Assembly (NCBI GenBank): GCA_937858715.1 | Contig: CALLZY010000112.1 | Coordinates: forward strand, 36,474-100,473 | Direction of reading: 5' to 3' | DNA: 64,000 bases | DNA from: an uncultured Chitinophagaceae bacterium | GTDB taxonomy: Bacteria > Bacteroidota > Bacteroidia > Chitinophagales > Chitinophagaceae | Shown here: positions 1 to 9,806 of the stretch, one piece after another | How the letters are laid out: each line of letters begins with the position of its first letter | How positions within the stretch are numbered: the first letter of the stretch is position 1 | Notes under the pieces: model-generated | Seen by the model: only the letters and a program-made list of their open reading frames with translations | The model's database searches: none | Told to the model about the DNA's origin: nothing | Program-made: the position numbers and the translations under genes

Positions 1-561
1 GTTAAACCGGTCTCTGTCGTAATGAGTACCTTCTTTTGCATCAATGGCAATGGAATACCGGACATCTCTATCTGTGACATAAAAATCGCCATATTCACCA
101 TAAAAATTATCGCCACCAAAACCCACTCCATTTATCTCCACCCTTAATACGCTCCGGTATTCACCTACTGTTTTAACCAGATGTTCAGTGACATGACAAA
201 CGTTTTGGTACAGTGCCAACTGATATCCATATCTGTTATAGGGGAAACTCCCAACTTCAATTTTACTACCTCCATTAAAACTTACCCGTGCTACACACCC
301 GGTTAGTTTAAAGTTGCTGCGACTTGTTTCTTCAATCTTTTCTACTGCAATGAGTTGTTTAGTCATAGCCGCTTTATCTTGGGCAGAGCCTTTCAAACTG
401 TGTACACCATACTTTGGGTTGGTATGGTCAGTATATTTTCCAGGAACTGCATCGGCGCTGCCATTGCAAGGAACGGGCAGTTCTTTTGTGGTGGCTGTTT
501 TTTGTGCAGAACAAAAGGCATAAAAGAACAAAAGGAACAGGCTGGCAAAAGAAAATTTCAT
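1..561 (-). CDS. Exported protein of unknown function, C-terminus beyond the window edge
   Basis: An open frame of 187 codons runs from an ATG at 559-561 on the minus strand to base 1 without a stop, so the 3' end is outside the window. It begins MKFSFASLFLLFFYAFCSAQK, a typical signal peptide with probable cleavage after CSA. The mature part has two cysteines in the first 80 residues (PVPCNGSAD, KLTGCVARV) and a later beta-rich stretch with many Gly, Tyr and Asp residues (GGDNFYGEYGDFYV). I recognise no family. It lies 20 bp downstream of a lipoprotein gene on the same strand, so the two are probably co-transcribed. Function unknown; export is the only supported statement. Confidence 0.7.
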   Translation of the reverse strand, partial: MKFSFASLFLLFFYAFCSAQKTATTKELPVPCNGSADAVPGKYTDHTNPKYGVHSLKGSAQDKAAMTKQLIAVEKIEETSRSNFKLTGCVARVSFNGGSKIEVGSFPYNRYGYQLALYQNVCHVTEHLVKTVGEYRSVLRVEINGVGFGGDNFYGEYGDFYVTDRDVRYSIAIDAKEGTHYDRDRFN

Positions 562-581
562 ATCGAATTTTTTTAAGGTAA

Positions 582-1397
582 TTATAGATTGTAGTAGTTG
601 TAAGTTGTAGTATCAGCAAGCATCAGCGTCTTGCCCGGCTGTGCGTACAGGTTCAATATTTTTTGGGTAATTAGGCCAATGCTATTTGTTTGATAACTGT
701 ATTCCATTGTTTGGCGAATAACATTATTATCAAGCTGATCAAAATAAGTTGCTTTTTTTAGCAGTTGTTTATCAGGTTTGCCAAAAAGCGAAACCGACAT
801 ACCTGTATTAAAGTAATCGGCTCGAAACGGCAGTGATGTGTATTCATATACCACCGAATCTTTAGCAGGGGCAATAGAAGGAGAGTAGGAAAGACGTTCG
901 TTGTAAGAATAATTAGCTATACCATTTTGATAATGATATTTTTTTATGTTTTTATAGCTTATGAAATCAGCAGTCTCCATATCTTTTGTACCATTTGCGT
1001 TGTAAACAGTCCAGCTTCTTTGTGTGGTGCCCGAAGTAGTGGCAATCCAATTACTATCAATATAACCCGCCGCATTTAAGCGGTAATAAGTTTTGTAGGG
1101 CGATGCGGCATTGTTAGTGGTTAGAACCTGTGTGTACAAATTACCTTCAAGGGTAATGGTATAATAATATTTGTAAGGCTGCGCCAAATTTGTGTATTGT
1201 ATAGTGCTGCCATTGTAAGTGTATATGGTAGTATCGGCCGAAAAGGTAGAGGAGTTGCCCGAAAAATTTCTTTTGCAATGAAAAGTTTCTTTCAACTTAT
1301 ACTTGCTATAGTCAATAGCAGGGGTTGGTGGTAGTTTTTCTTTTGAGCAGGCAAGCAATACAAGGTTTATTGAAATGAAATAAACTATTTTTTTCAT
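582..1397 (-). CDS. Lipoprotein of unknown function
   Basis: The start chosen is the ATG at 1395-1397, giving MKKIVYFISINLVLLACSKEK: a short positively charged n-region, a hydrophobic core and a lipobox LLAC, so it is predicted to be an outer-membrane or periplasmic lipoprotein. An upstream in-frame start at 1454 would bury the signal sequence. The 271-residue product is rich in Tyr, Thr, Ser and Asn, with recurring short strands (TTIYTYNGSTIQY, YKYYYTITLEGN, DSVVYEYTSL). This resembles the loose beta-strand repeats of DUF4595/RHS-like Bacteroidota surface lipoproteins, but no family can be named. It probably forms an operon with the exported protein at 1-561. Confidence 0.75.
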   Translation of the reverse strand: MKKIVYFISINLVLLACSKEKLPPTPAIDYSKYKLKETFHCKRNFSGNSSTFSADTTIYTYNGSTIQYTNLAQPYKYYYTITLEGNLYTQVLTTNNAASPYKTYYRLNAAGYIDSNWIATTSGTTQRSWTVYNANGTKDMETADFISYKNIKKYHYQNGIANYSYNERLSYSPSIAPAKDSVVYEYTSLPFRADYFNTGMSVSLFGKPDKQLLKKATYFDQLDNNVIRQTMEYSYQTNSIGLITQKILNLYAQPGKTLMLADTTTYNYYNL

Positions 1398-1557
1398 AAT
1401 AATAATTTTATGAGGTAAAAGTACTTTCCTGCCATGCTTTGAGCTATCATTCAAAAAGATGATTTTCCCGGCAGCTTAAAAATCATTAAAAAAGAGGAGT
1501 GGATGACTTTATTTGTTTTTCGTACTTTGTAGTGATGGAATACATCCTTTTAAAATT

Positions 1558-3501
1558 ATGAAAGCAATTTTTCTTACAGTATTTTTTATACTTAGCTGTA
1601 TCAATATCAATGCTCAAAGTGACAGGCTCATTGATAGTATGCTGCAAATATTAAGAACTGCGAAAGAAGACAGTAACCAGGTGTTTTTGCTGCTTAATCT
1701 TGGTGAGCAGTATGAACGGGTTGCCCCGGAAACATCGAAGCAATATTATCAGCAATCTTTACAATTAAGTAAAAAAATCGGCTACAAACAAGGCGAAATT
1801 AAATTTGCATCTTATTATACTGCTGTGCTTAATATGCAGGGAAAGTTCGACTCGTCGCTCATCTTAAATAAAAACGCATTGGCGCTGGCAAAGCAATTGA
1901 ATGATGAACTGAATATTGCAAAAACCACATTAAATACGGCCAATTCTTTCCATATGCTTGCAAAAGAAGATTCGGCGCTTTATTACTATATGCAGGTATT
2001 ACCCATGCTGGATAAAATAGGGAATAAACGTATGCTGGGCATAGCTTATAGTAATATTCAAAATATTTATACAGACCTGTCGCAATATGAAAAAGCTATT
2101 GCGTATGGGAAAAAGGGACTTGCCATTTTTACGGAAGAGGTAAACGATCCGTTGAATCAGTCTTATTGTTTAAGTAACCTTGGTATTGTTTACCACAGTC
2201 TAAAAAAAATGGATACTGCGGAAATATATTTTAAGCATGCATTGCAAATAAGCCAAAGCATTGGCGACCGGTACACCGAATCTGCAGTATTGCTTAACCT
2301 CGGTGATATACACTACAAGCAGGGCCGGCTTGAATCATCTAAAAAAAACTTTGAAAAATCTTACCAGCTTGCAAACGAAATGGATTTGATGGAAACAAAA
2401 GCTATCGCACTAAAAGGGATGGCTATGTATCATTTAGAAAAAAAGAATTATATAATGGCCCGGCATCTCGCAGATTCTGCCTTAACCATTAGTATAGCCA
2501 ATAATATCCGCAAGCAGTCATTAATGTTATATGGCTTATTGTCGGATATTTCATACGCCAACCAGGATTTAAAATTGGCGCATAAGTTTGAAGAAAAGGA
2601 AGATGCACTGAGAGACAGTGTTAATGCCGGCAACTTACAAGAAATTACGACTGAATTTGAAACAAAATATGAAACCCAGAAAAAAACAGAACAGATAAGA
2701 TTGCAGCAGGCGCAGATTAAACAAAAATCTACACTTAATTATTTTTTAATTGCAGGCACCATAGCGTTGCTTGCTATTTTATTACTTAGCTATCGCAATT
2801 ATAAACATCGCCAAAAACTACAACAGGCAAAAATTGATGAGTTTGAAACAGAAAAATTACTCACCGCCACCGAGGCTGTACTTAAAGGGGAAGAGCAGGA
2901 ACGAAGCCGCCTGGCCAAAGACCTGCACGATGGATTGGGAGGTATGCTTAGTGGCATTAAACATTCATTAAATACTATGAAAGAAAATTTAATAATGACG
3001 CCTGATAACGCCCAGGCTTTTGAACGCAGCGTTGATATGCTCGATTCGTCTATAAAAGAAATGCGTAGGGTGGCGCATAATATGATGCCCGAAATGCTAA
3101 TGAAATATGGGCTTGATACTGCATTGAAAGAATTTTGCAGAGAAATAACCCAAAGCGGCGTTACAAAGGCCAACTACCAATCAATACATTTACAAAATGC
3201 AGTTATTGAACAAACAACATCCGTAACTATTTACCGCATTGCACAAGAGTTGGTAAACAATGCCATAAAGCATGGTAAGGCCAAAGAAGTGTTGGTACAA
3301 TTACATTTTCATGAGCAGGAAAAATTACTGGCACTCACCGTAGAAGATGACGGATCAGGATTTGACATTAACTTGCTGAACGAAGCAAAGGGAATGGGCT
3401 GGAAAAATATTCAAAGCCGGGTAGATTTTTTAAAGGGAAAAACAGATACACAGTCTGCACCCGGCAAAGGCACGTCTGTAATGATTGAAATAAATATTTA
3501 A
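1558..3501 (+). CDS. TPR-containing sensor histidine kinase (HisKA_3/NarX-DesK type)
   Basis: The ATG at 1558 gives a clean signal sequence (MKAIFLTVFFILSCININAQ); an in-frame upstream start at 1513 would add 15 residues ahead of it. Domain order over 647 residues: signal peptide, about seven tetratricopeptide repeats (roughly 30-370; motifs such as YCLSNLGIVYHSLKKMDTAE), one transmembrane helix near 395-415, a short coiled linker, and a HisKA_3 dimerisation domain with the phospho-acceptor His457 in KDLHDGLGGML. A HATPase_c domain follows, with N box QELVNNAIKHG and G boxes DDGSGFD and KGMGWKNI. In this family periplasmic TPRs sense an unknown ligand or partner. The stop codon overlaps the start of the response regulator by one base, so the two form a cognate pair. 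Confidence 0.93.
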   Translation: MKAIFLTVFFILSCININAQSDRLIDSMLQILRTAKEDSNQVFLLLNLGEQYERVAPETSKQYYQQSLQLSKKIGYKQGEIKFASYYTAVLNMQGKFDSSLILNKNALALAKQLNDELNIAKTTLNTANSFHMLAKEDSALYYYMQVLPMLDKIGNKRMLGIAYSNIQNIYTDLSQYEKAIAYGKKGLAIFTEEVNDPLNQSYCLSNLGIVYHSLKKMDTAEIYFKHALQISQSIGDRYTESAVLLNLGDIHYKQGRLESSKKNFEKSYQLANEMDLMETKAIALKGMAMYHLEKKNYIMARHLADSALTISIANNIRKQSLMLYGLLSDISYANQDLKLAHKFEEKEDALRDSVNAGNLQEITTEFETKYETQKKTEQIRLQQAQIKQKSTLNYFLIAGTIALLAILLLSYRNYKHRQKLQQAKIDEFETEKLLTATEAVLKGEEQERSRLAKDLHDGLGGMLSGIKHSLNTMKENLIMTPDNAQAFERSVDMLDSSIKEMRRVAHNMMPEMLMKYGLDTALKEFCREITQSGVTKANYQSIHLQNAVIEQTTSVTIYRIAQELVNNAIKHGKAKEVLVQLHFHEQEKLLALTVEDDGSGFDINLLNEAKGMGWKNIQSRVDFLKGKTDTQSAPGKGTSVMIEINI

Positions 3502-4127
3502 TGGCAACTGGCATATTTATAGTAGATGATCACTACATGGTTATAGAAGGCATTCGTTCTTTATTGCAAAATGAAAAAACGATTGAATGGGTGGGGCATG
3601 CTACCAGTGCTGCATCCTGCCTGAGCTTTTTAAAAAAACAACAGCCAGATATTATTTTAATGGATGTAAATCTTCCTGACAAAAATGGAACGGATCTGTG
3701 TAAAGAGGTAAAAGAGTTATATCCTTCTGTATTGGTGTTGGGACTTAGTACTTTTAACCAACAGGCGGTTATACGCAATATGGTGGATAACGGCGCATCA
3801 GGTTATTTATTGAAAAATGCTTCAAAAGAGGAATTGCTGGATGCGATTGCCACAATATTAAAAGGAAAAAGCTATCTCAGCTTTGAAGCGGCTCTTTCTA
3901 TGAAGAAAACAGCACAGGATGCACCGCTTATAACCAGAAGAGAAAAGGAAGTGCTTTCGCTTATTGCCGAAGGACTGACCAATAACGAAATTGCCGAAAA
4001 GCTGTTTATCAGTATTCCCACTGTAAACACACACCGCAAAAGCCTGCTGGAAAAGTTTGATGCTAAGAATACAGCTTTACTTATAGGCAAAGCCATAAAA
4101 TATGGATATGTGCAACACGAAGGCTGA
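3501..4127 (+). CDS. LuxR/NarL-family response regulator
   Basis: 208 residues. The N-terminal receiver domain shows the acidic pair DD near residue 10, phospho-acceptor Asp55 in LMDVNLPD, the conserved Ser/Thr region LGLSTF and the Lys of LLKNAS. The C-terminal HTH_LUXR domain (about 140-200) has TRREKEVLSLIAEGLTNNEI and PTVNTHRKSLLEKF. The start codon overlaps the stop of the upstream kinase (TAATG), which implies translational coupling and cognate phosphotransfer. The target genes cannot be read from the sequence; no matching operator was recognised nearby. Confidence 0.95.
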   Translation: MATGIFIVDDHYMVIEGIRSLLQNEKTIEWVGHATSAASCLSFLKKQQPDIILMDVNLPDKNGTDLCKEVKELYPSVLVLGLSTFNQQAVIRNMVDNGASGYLLKNASKEELLDAIATILKGKSYLSFEAALSMKKTAQDAPLITRREKEVLSLIAEGLTNNEIAEKLFISIPTVNTHRKSLLEKFDAKNTALLIGKAIKYGYVQHEG

Positions 4128-4451
4128 AAAGCCCAATATTTTTAACACCTGCTGAATAAAATAGAGCTATCAGGGGCATAGAACCTAAAATAATTCTAAG
4201 AAAGAGGGACATACTAAAGATACTCAAAGAAGTAAATTTATTTTCACTTCTCTTAAGGGAAGCACACTCTGCACTAAACAACTCTTTCTTCTTTTCTTTG
4301 TGTACTTGCACTTGTTTTAGTCGGGTTTAATGTCCAGAAGTTGCCCAAATAAGTACAATCGCTGAAACGCTTTACTAATAAGTAATTATATTTGAACTTA
4401 ATAAGTAGTATAGGAAAGTAACTATTTCTGTGTACGGTAAACAAATAAACA
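4128..4451. other. Gene-free stretch between the response regulator and galM
   Basis: 324 bases with no convincing coding frame on either strand. The only open frame (minus strand, about 76 codons) lacks any family signature and has no plausible context. A promoter-like box near the right end is listed separately. I see no strong hairpin, tRNA or repeat in it. Confidence 0.6.
4387..4394 (+). promoter_or_regulatory. Possible -7 promoter box of galM
   Basis: TATATTTG fits the Bacteroidota -7 consensus TAnnTTTG and lies 57 bases upstream of the galM ATG. A matching TTTG at the -33 position is not seen, so support is moderate. Confidence 0.45.
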
Positions 4452-5498
4452 ATGGCAGCAAATATCTCTATCGGAGAAAAACAAATTGGAGTACTGAACG
4501 GTCAGCAGGTTAAAGAATTTACAATAACTAATAGTAAAGGCGCTTATGCCGGTATTAGTAATTATGGAGGCATCATCACCAGGATTGTTGTACCAGGTAA
4601 AAGCGGAGAAATGGGTGATGTGGTTACTGGCTTTGATAGCCTGGAAGGTTTTTTGCAAAGCGGCAATCCTTATTTTGGCGCCATAATTGGCAGGTATGCC
4701 AATCGTATGGCCAGGGGAAAATTTGTAATTGATGGAAAAGAATACCGCCTGGCCTGCAATGCAGGCGAAAACAGCCTGCATGGAGGAAATATTGGTTTTG
4801 ATAAAGTGGTGTGGGATGCAGAAATTTTGCAGGACAAAGGGGTGAAGCTTTCTTACATTAGCAAAGACGGTGAAGAGGGTTATCCGGGAAACCTGAAAGT
4901 GGAGATCATCTTTTCTTTTAATGAGGAAAATGAGTTGACGCTGGACTACATTGCTTCAACAGACAGGCCGACACCGGTTAACCTTACGAGCCATCCTTAT
5001 TTCAACCTGTCTGCCTGGAAGGATGAGGTAATTTATGATCATGAATTACAGATCAATGCAAACTGGTTTACGGCAACGGATGAAACTTTGGTGCCTACCG
5101 GTGAACTGGTGCCGGTTAATGGCTCTCCGTTAGACTTTACGAATGAGAAAACCATCGGGCAGGATATTAATGCGATGAATGGCGGCTATGATAACAACTA
5201 TGTGATTACTGATTATGATGGAAGTTTAAAACTGGCTGCAATTGTAACTGACCCAAAATCGGGAAGAAGGATGGAAGTTTTAACCACAGAGCCGGGTTTG
5301 CAGCTATATACAACCAATTCTATTGATGCAAACCTTCAGCATACCAAAGAGGGAATTAAATACCAGGCCCACGGTGCATTTTGCTTAGAGGCACAACATT
5401 TTCCTGACAGCCCTAACCATCCGCATTTTCCAACAACAATGCTGAGTCCCGGAGAAACTTACAGGCAGACAACTGTTTACAGGTTTTCTGTTTGCTGA
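4452..5498 (+). CDS. galM: Aldose 1-epimerase (galactose mutarotase)
   Basis: 348 residues, the usual length of the family, which interconverts alpha and beta anomers of aldohexoses. Signature segments are in order: GRYANRMARGKF and NSLHGGNIGFDK in the N-terminal half, the catalytic acid His181 in NLTSHPYFNL, and the catalytic base Glu313 in CLEAQHFPDSPNHP. There is no signal peptide, so it is cytoplasmic. It stands alone between a two-component system and a convergent dehydrogenase; no sugar operon is visible. The 3' end is only 11 bases from the end of the convergent gene and no terminator hairpin is evident. Confidence 0.95.
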   Translation: MAANISIGEKQIGVLNGQQVKEFTITNSKGAYAGISNYGGIITRIVVPGKSGEMGDVVTGFDSLEGFLQSGNPYFGAIIGRYANRMARGKFVIDGKEYRLACNAGENSLHGGNIGFDKVVWDAEILQDKGVKLSYISKDGEEGYPGNLKVEIIFSFNEENELTLDYIASTDRPTPVNLTSHPYFNLSAWKDEVIYDHELQINANWFTATDETLVPTGELVPVNGSPLDFTNEKTIGQDINAMNGGYDNNYVITDYDGSLKLAAIVTDPKSGRRMEVLTTEPGLQLYTTNSIDANLQHTKEGIKYQAHGAFCLEAQHFPDSPNHPHFPTTMLSPGETYRQTTVYRFSVC

Positions 5499-5509
5499 TT
5501 TTGCCGGTA

Positions 5510-8431
5510 TTATTTTATCAGTGCATCCCAGATTATTTCAATGGGGTGCATTGCTTTTTTACCTGTACCATCTTTAATCTGATGCCGGCAACTGGTTCCC
5601 GGAGCAGCTATAACTGCATCTTCTGAAGCATTTCTGACAGCAGGAAACAATACCATTTCTCCAATCTTCATAGATAAATCGTAATGCTCTTTTTCATAAC
5701 CAAAAGAACCAGCCATGCCACAACAACCTGACGGGATCGTTTCTACAGAATAGTTATCGGGAAATGAAAGCACCTGCACTGTTGCACCTGTGCCAATCAA
5801 TGATTTTTGCTGACAATGTCCGTGCAGTTTGATATGTTTTTTTTCTTTGGTGAAGATATCTTTTGAAACAGCGCCTTTGCTTATCTCACCAGCAATAAAT
5901 TCTTCAATAGTAAATGAACAGGCTGCAAGGTGTTTTGCTTTTTCCACCAGGCTGTCATCTGCCAGGTCAGGATATTCATCTCTGAAGGTGAGGATTGCAG
6001 AAGGTTCGATACCAACTATCGGAGTGTTTGCAGAAACAAGCGGAGCCAGCAGTTCAATATTCTTTTCTGCAATCGTTTTAGCTTTTCTGATCAGCCCCTT
6101 TGATAACCAGGTTCGGCCACTTTCAATATGCTGAGGAATAATAACACCGAATCCAAGCTTTTCTAAAACGTCAATAGACTTTATTCCGGTTGTTACGTCA
6201 TTATAATTGGTGAATTCATCGCAAAACAGGTAAACCGTTTTTGAATTAGGAGTTTCAGTGTTTTGTTTTTTGATTTTCGAATACCAGGAAAGTAAAGTTT
6301 GGCTTGCCATCTTTGGCATGCTCCTTTCCGGATGAAAGCCAACAATCCTGTTAGCCGTTTTCCTGAAAAAAGGAACGCCGTAAAACCAGTTAAACAGAGC
6401 CGGAAATTTTGAAACTAATTTCATCTGCTTTGTGAAATTGGCAATCAGTTTTGAACGGAATGAAACACCATTGGCATCATAATAGTGCTGTAGAAATTCT
6501 GCTTTCAGTTTGGCGACATCCACATTGCTTGGACATTCAGACTTGCAGCCTTTGCAACTGAGGCACAATTCCATTACCCCGTAAATCTCTTTGTGGTCAA
6601 AACGGTTTAACTTTTCAGAGTTTGTTAAAAACTCTCTCAGGATATTTGCCCTGGCCCTGGTAGTGTCTTTTTCGTTTCTGGTGGCCATAAACGATGGGCA
6701 CATTGTTCCCCCGGAAAGATGTGTCTTCCGGCAATCGCCGCTGCCGTTGCATTGTTCGGCGTGTTGCAGTATGTCTTGTTTATAGAACCTGAATATCGTT
6801 TTTAAAGGCGGTGTTTGCTGCCCGGGTTTATAGCGCAGCATGGTGTCCATAGGTGGTGTGTAAACTATTTTACCTGGATTGAAGATGTTTTGCGGGTCCC
6901 ATGTCCTTTTTATCTCTTTCAGCAGTTCGTAGTTTTTGGCGCCAATCATCTGCTTAATAAACTCTCCCCGTAATCTTCCATCGCCATGTTCACCACTAAG
7001 TGACCCGTTGTATTTTTTTACCAGTGTGGCAATTTCTTCTGCTATAATACGGAACAGTTTATGGCCTTCTGCTGTTTTTAAGTTAATTATTGGTCGCAGG
7101 TGCAACTCGCCGGAGCCTGCATGTGCGTAGTGTACGGAGTACAGGTTGTGTTTTTGCAGGATGACATTAAACTCACGGATAAATTCCGGCAGGTCGTTTA
7201 CATCCACAGCAGTGTCTTCAATTACAGCCACGGCTTTCTCATCGCCGGGCATATTGCCCAGTAGCCCTAAACCGGCTTTTCGCAGCGACCATATTTTCTT
7301 TGTATCATCACCAAACAATACAGGAAAGTGGTAGCCAAGCCCGGCAGCCTTCATCCCGGCTTCGATTTTGCTGCAGATTTTCTCAACTTCTTCTTTTGTT
7401 TCCCTGGCTATTTCAACTACGAGGATTGCACCCGGGTTACCCTGAACAAAAAAGCGGTTCTTTGCCTGTTCCTTATTCTCTTTTGTGCATTCTAATATGT
7501 ACTGGTCAATCAGTTCGCAGGCGCTTGGTTTGTGTTTCAGGGCTATCAGGTTTGCCCTTAGCGATTCGTCAATTGTATTGAAGTGAACACAAAGCAGCCC
7601 TACTTCTTTTGGCGGCAGCGGCACTACGTTCAGTTTAATTTCTGTAAGAAAAGCAAGGGTGCCTTCGGAACCGGCAATCAGTTTACAAAAATTAAAATCT
7701 TCACTACCGGCAGTAAATGGTGCAGTCTCCAGCAACTCGTCAACAGCAAACCCTGTGTTTCGCCTTTCAATGGTCCTTTTGGGGAATTCTTTTCTTATCT
7801 CAGCCTGTGTTTCATAGTTGCTGAGCATTTTTCTGACAGAACGGTATATCTCTGCCTCAAGTGTATTGCCCTCGCATTTGTTGTGGAACTCATCAATGTT
7901 CAGTGTTTTAAACTCTGCTTCCGTACCATCGCTCAATATTGCTTTTACGCTTAACAAGTGTTCTCGGACACTTCTGTAAACCACCGAGTTGGAACCGCAT
8001 GAATTATTACCAACCATCCCGCCAATCATGGCACGGTTGGCTGTTGAAGTTTCAGGCCCAAAGAAAAGTCCGTGTGGTTTCAGGAACATATTCAGTTCGT
8101 CACGGATAACGCCTGGCTGCACCCTTACCCAGTTTTCTTCTTTGTTCAGTTCGATGATTTGTGTAAAATGTTTTGAAACATCAACAACAATGCCCGGGCC
8201 AACAACCTGTCCTGCGAGTGAGGTACCCGCCGTTCTTGGTATGACGGATGTTCTTTCATTGCGGGCAAATGAAATCAGTTTTTTAATGTCGTTAAATGAT
8301 CTTGGAATAGAAACGGCGAGTGGCAGCTCACGGTAAGCTGAAGCATCGGTGGCGTATAGTGTCCGTATGGTGTCGTCGAAAAAAAGTTCACCTTCTAATT
8401 CCCGGGCTAATTGTTGAAGTTTTTCATTCAT
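5510..8431 (-). CDS. FAD-binding and Fe-S-binding oxidoreductase (D-lactate/glycolate dehydrogenase type)
   Basis: 973 residues, a single-chain fusion of a GlcD-like flavoprotein and a GlcF-like Fe-S protein. Residues about 20-200 form a PCMH FAD-binding domain (VIPRTAGTSLAGQVVGPGIV; TANRAMIGGMVGNNSCGS). About 230-530 is the FAD-oxidase C-terminal domain (HYAHAGSGELHLRP, SGEHGDGRLRGEF). Next come two 4Fe-4S cysteine clusters (CNGSGDCRK with GTMCPSF, then CLSCKGCKSECPSN), and last a CCG-type cysteine-rich region (HGHCQQKS, GCCGMAGSFGYE). The likely reaction is oxidation of a 2-hydroxy acid with electrons passed to the quinone pool or a cytochrome. The substrate is not fixed by sequence; D-lactate is most common in this family. 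A very good promoter precedes it. Confidence 0.88.
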   Translation of the reverse strand: MNEKLQQLARELEGELFFDDTIRTLYATDASAYRELPLAVSIPRSFNDIKKLISFARNERTSVIPRTAGTSLAGQVVGPGIVVDVSKHFTQIIELNKEENWVRVQPGVIRDELNMFLKPHGLFFGPETSTANRAMIGGMVGNNSCGSNSVVYRSVREHLLSVKAILSDGTEAEFKTLNIDEFHNKCEGNTLEAEIYRSVRKMLSNYETQAEIRKEFPKRTIERRNTGFAVDELLETAPFTAGSEDFNFCKLIAGSEGTLAFLTEIKLNVVPLPPKEVGLLCVHFNTIDESLRANLIALKHKPSACELIDQYILECTKENKEQAKNRFFVQGNPGAILVVEIARETKEEVEKICSKIEAGMKAAGLGYHFPVLFGDDTKKIWSLRKAGLGLLGNMPGDEKAVAVIEDTAVDVNDLPEFIREFNVILQKHNLYSVHYAHAGSGELHLRPIINLKTAEGHKLFRIIAEEIATLVKKYNGSLSGEHGDGRLRGEFIKQMIGAKNYELLKEIKRTWDPQNIFNPGKIVYTPPMDTMLRYKPGQQTPPLKTIFRFYKQDILQHAEQCNGSGDCRKTHLSGGTMCPSFMATRNEKDTTRARANILREFLTNSEKLNRFDHKEIYGVMELCLSCKGCKSECPSNVDVAKLKAEFLQHYYDANGVSFRSKLIANFTKQMKLVSKFPALFNWFYGVPFFRKTANRIVGFHPERSMPKMASQTLLSWYSKIKKQNTETPNSKTVYLFCDEFTNYNDVTTGIKSIDVLEKLGFGVIIPQHIESGRTWLSKGLIRKAKTIAEKNIELLAPLVSANTPIVGIEPSAILTFRDEYPDLADDSLVEKAKHLAACSFTIEEFIAGEISKGAVSKDIFTKEKKHIKLHGHCQQKSLIGTGATVQVLSFPDNYSVETIPSGCCGMAGSFGYEKEHYDLSMKIGEMVLFPAVRNASEDAVIAAPGTSCRHQIKDGTGKKAMHPIEIIWDALIK

Positions 8432-8456
8432 TGCTGTTACGGCTTTTGCACTGTCT

Positions 8457-8488
8457 CAAAAGTACTTTGTTTCTGCCGGGAAGGCAAA
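8457..8488 (-). promoter_or_regulatory. Bacteroidota-type promoter of the FAD/Fe-S dehydrogenase
   Basis: On the minus strand TTTG (8485-8488), exactly 20 bases, then TACTTTTG (8457-8464). This matches the TTTG / TAnnTTTG pattern of the primary sigma factor in this phylum. Transcription would start near 8450, leaving about 20 bases of leader. Confidence 0.7.
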
Positions 8489-8540
8489 GAATGTTTGCGG
8501 TAACAAGTGTTAGTTAAGGAGGATAGAAGTAAACCCTGCA

Positions 8541-9650
8541 TTATTCCTTCTTACTGATATATTCTTCTTTTCTCTTGAGCAGTAATCCAATATTTTTTAG
8601 CAGAAAAATAAAAAGTATCATTAGTGCAAACAAGATTATCAGTGTAACTTCTTGTTTCATGTTCTTAAGCCAGATGGCCACCAAAAGTATCACACCGTGC
8701 ATGGAGCAAATTATTTTTGTGGCAAAGGCATGACTGAAACCCTGGTTGGTAAGCAGGTGATGGATATGCGTCTTATCGGGGGTGAAAGGCGATTTACCTT
8801 TCCACATTCTTACACCAAACACCCGAAGTGTATCAAACACCGGGATCATTACAATACTTAACACAAACACAGGAGAGTAAGGAATAACCGGTTGCCCGGC
8901 TGAAAAATTAAACTGCATAAGCCGGATGCAGAGTACGGCCGTTACAAAACCCAGGACCAGTGAACCCGTATCTCCCATGAATATCCTGGCGGGGTTCAGG
9001 TTGAAATATAAGAAAGCCAGCAAGCCACCGGCAAGCGCAAATGCAATCAACGCAGTATTGGTATCGCCACTTATGTTTAAGAAGATTCCAAGGGTTATTA
9101 GGCTCATGAACCCCAGACCTGCTGCAAGTCCGTCGATACCATCAATAAGATTAAATGCGTTGGTTATACCTACAATGGCAAGTATTGTGACTGTATATTG
9201 GGCCGATAGGGGAAGTGTGGTGAGAGAAAGAAAACCTTCGAAGGAGGTTATCCTTACACCGGAAAGTGCAATAAGACATGCAAGTCCTGCCTGTACTACG
9301 AATTTGTATTTGGCTGAAATATCCTTCATGTCGTCAAAAATTCCCAGTACAAGTAAAGTGATGATAGAAAAGAAGAATGAAACCTGTACGGTATCGTTCA
9401 TAAAAGGGAACCAGAACAACAGGGCAGCCAGCATACCGGCAAATATGGCAATCCCCCCCATTGTTGGTATTGGCGTAGTGTGTTCTTTACGGGCATTAGG
9501 CTTGTCAAACAACCTGTATTTACGAATAATGCTGATTACAGGCGGGATTGAAATTAGTGTTACAATAAAGGCAGTTATAAAGCAAAGCAAAAGAACCCTC
9601 AAACTGCCTGCCGGCATATTTATTTGTACTAAAAAAAAGAAATCGTTCAT
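8541..9650 (-). CDS. Polyprenyl-phosphate HexNAc-1-phosphate transferase (WecA/MraY family)
   Basis: 369 residues from the ATG at 9648-9650 (MNDFFFLVQIN); a further in-frame start 17 codons upstream is less likely. It is a polytopic membrane protein with about ten hydrophobic helices. Diagnostic motifs are the Asp-rich DKPNARKEHTTPIPTMGGIA near residue 50, NAFNLIDGIDGLAAG, the catalytic FMGDTGSLVLGF, and the cytoplasmic loop motif KTHIHHLL characteristic of the WecA/TagO rather than MraY branch. It should transfer a sugar-1-phosphate from a UDP-sugar to undecaprenyl phosphate, starting synthesis of O-antigen, exopolysaccharide or a similar glycan. A divergent glycosyltransferase gene lies 156 bases away. 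Confidence 0.9.
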   Translation of the reverse strand: MNDFFFLVQINMPAGSLRVLLLCFITAFIVTLISIPPVISIIRKYRLFDKPNARKEHTTPIPTMGGIAIFAGMLAALLFWFPFMNDTVQVSFFFSIITLLVLGIFDDMKDISAKYKFVVQAGLACLIALSGVRITSFEGFLSLTTLPLSAQYTVTILAIVGITNAFNLIDGIDGLAAGLGFMSLITLGIFLNISGDTNTALIAFALAGGLLAFLYFNLNPARIFMGDTGSLVLGFVTAVLCIRLMQFNFSAGQPVIPYSPVFVLSIVMIPVFDTLRVFGVRMWKGKSPFTPDKTHIHHLLTNQGFSHAFATKIICSMHGVILLVAIWLKNMKQEVTLIILFALMILFIFLLKNIGLLLKRKEEYISKKE

Positions 9651-9806
9651 GGTTATCGTTTTCGGAAGGGACAAAAAAATACTACATACATCCCCCAGCA
9701 TCAGTAAAAATACTTATTTTTCCTGCTTTTGGGTAATAAGTAAGCGGCAACAACTCGATAATAAGGGGTTTCGCAGGTTTATTGTCGTAAATTTCCTTAC
9801 TGTTTA

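Noticed and set aside
4081-4311. A 76-codon minus-strand frame in the gap before galM
   Set aside because: Overlaps the response regulator end, has no family signature, and the surrounding base use looks noncoding.
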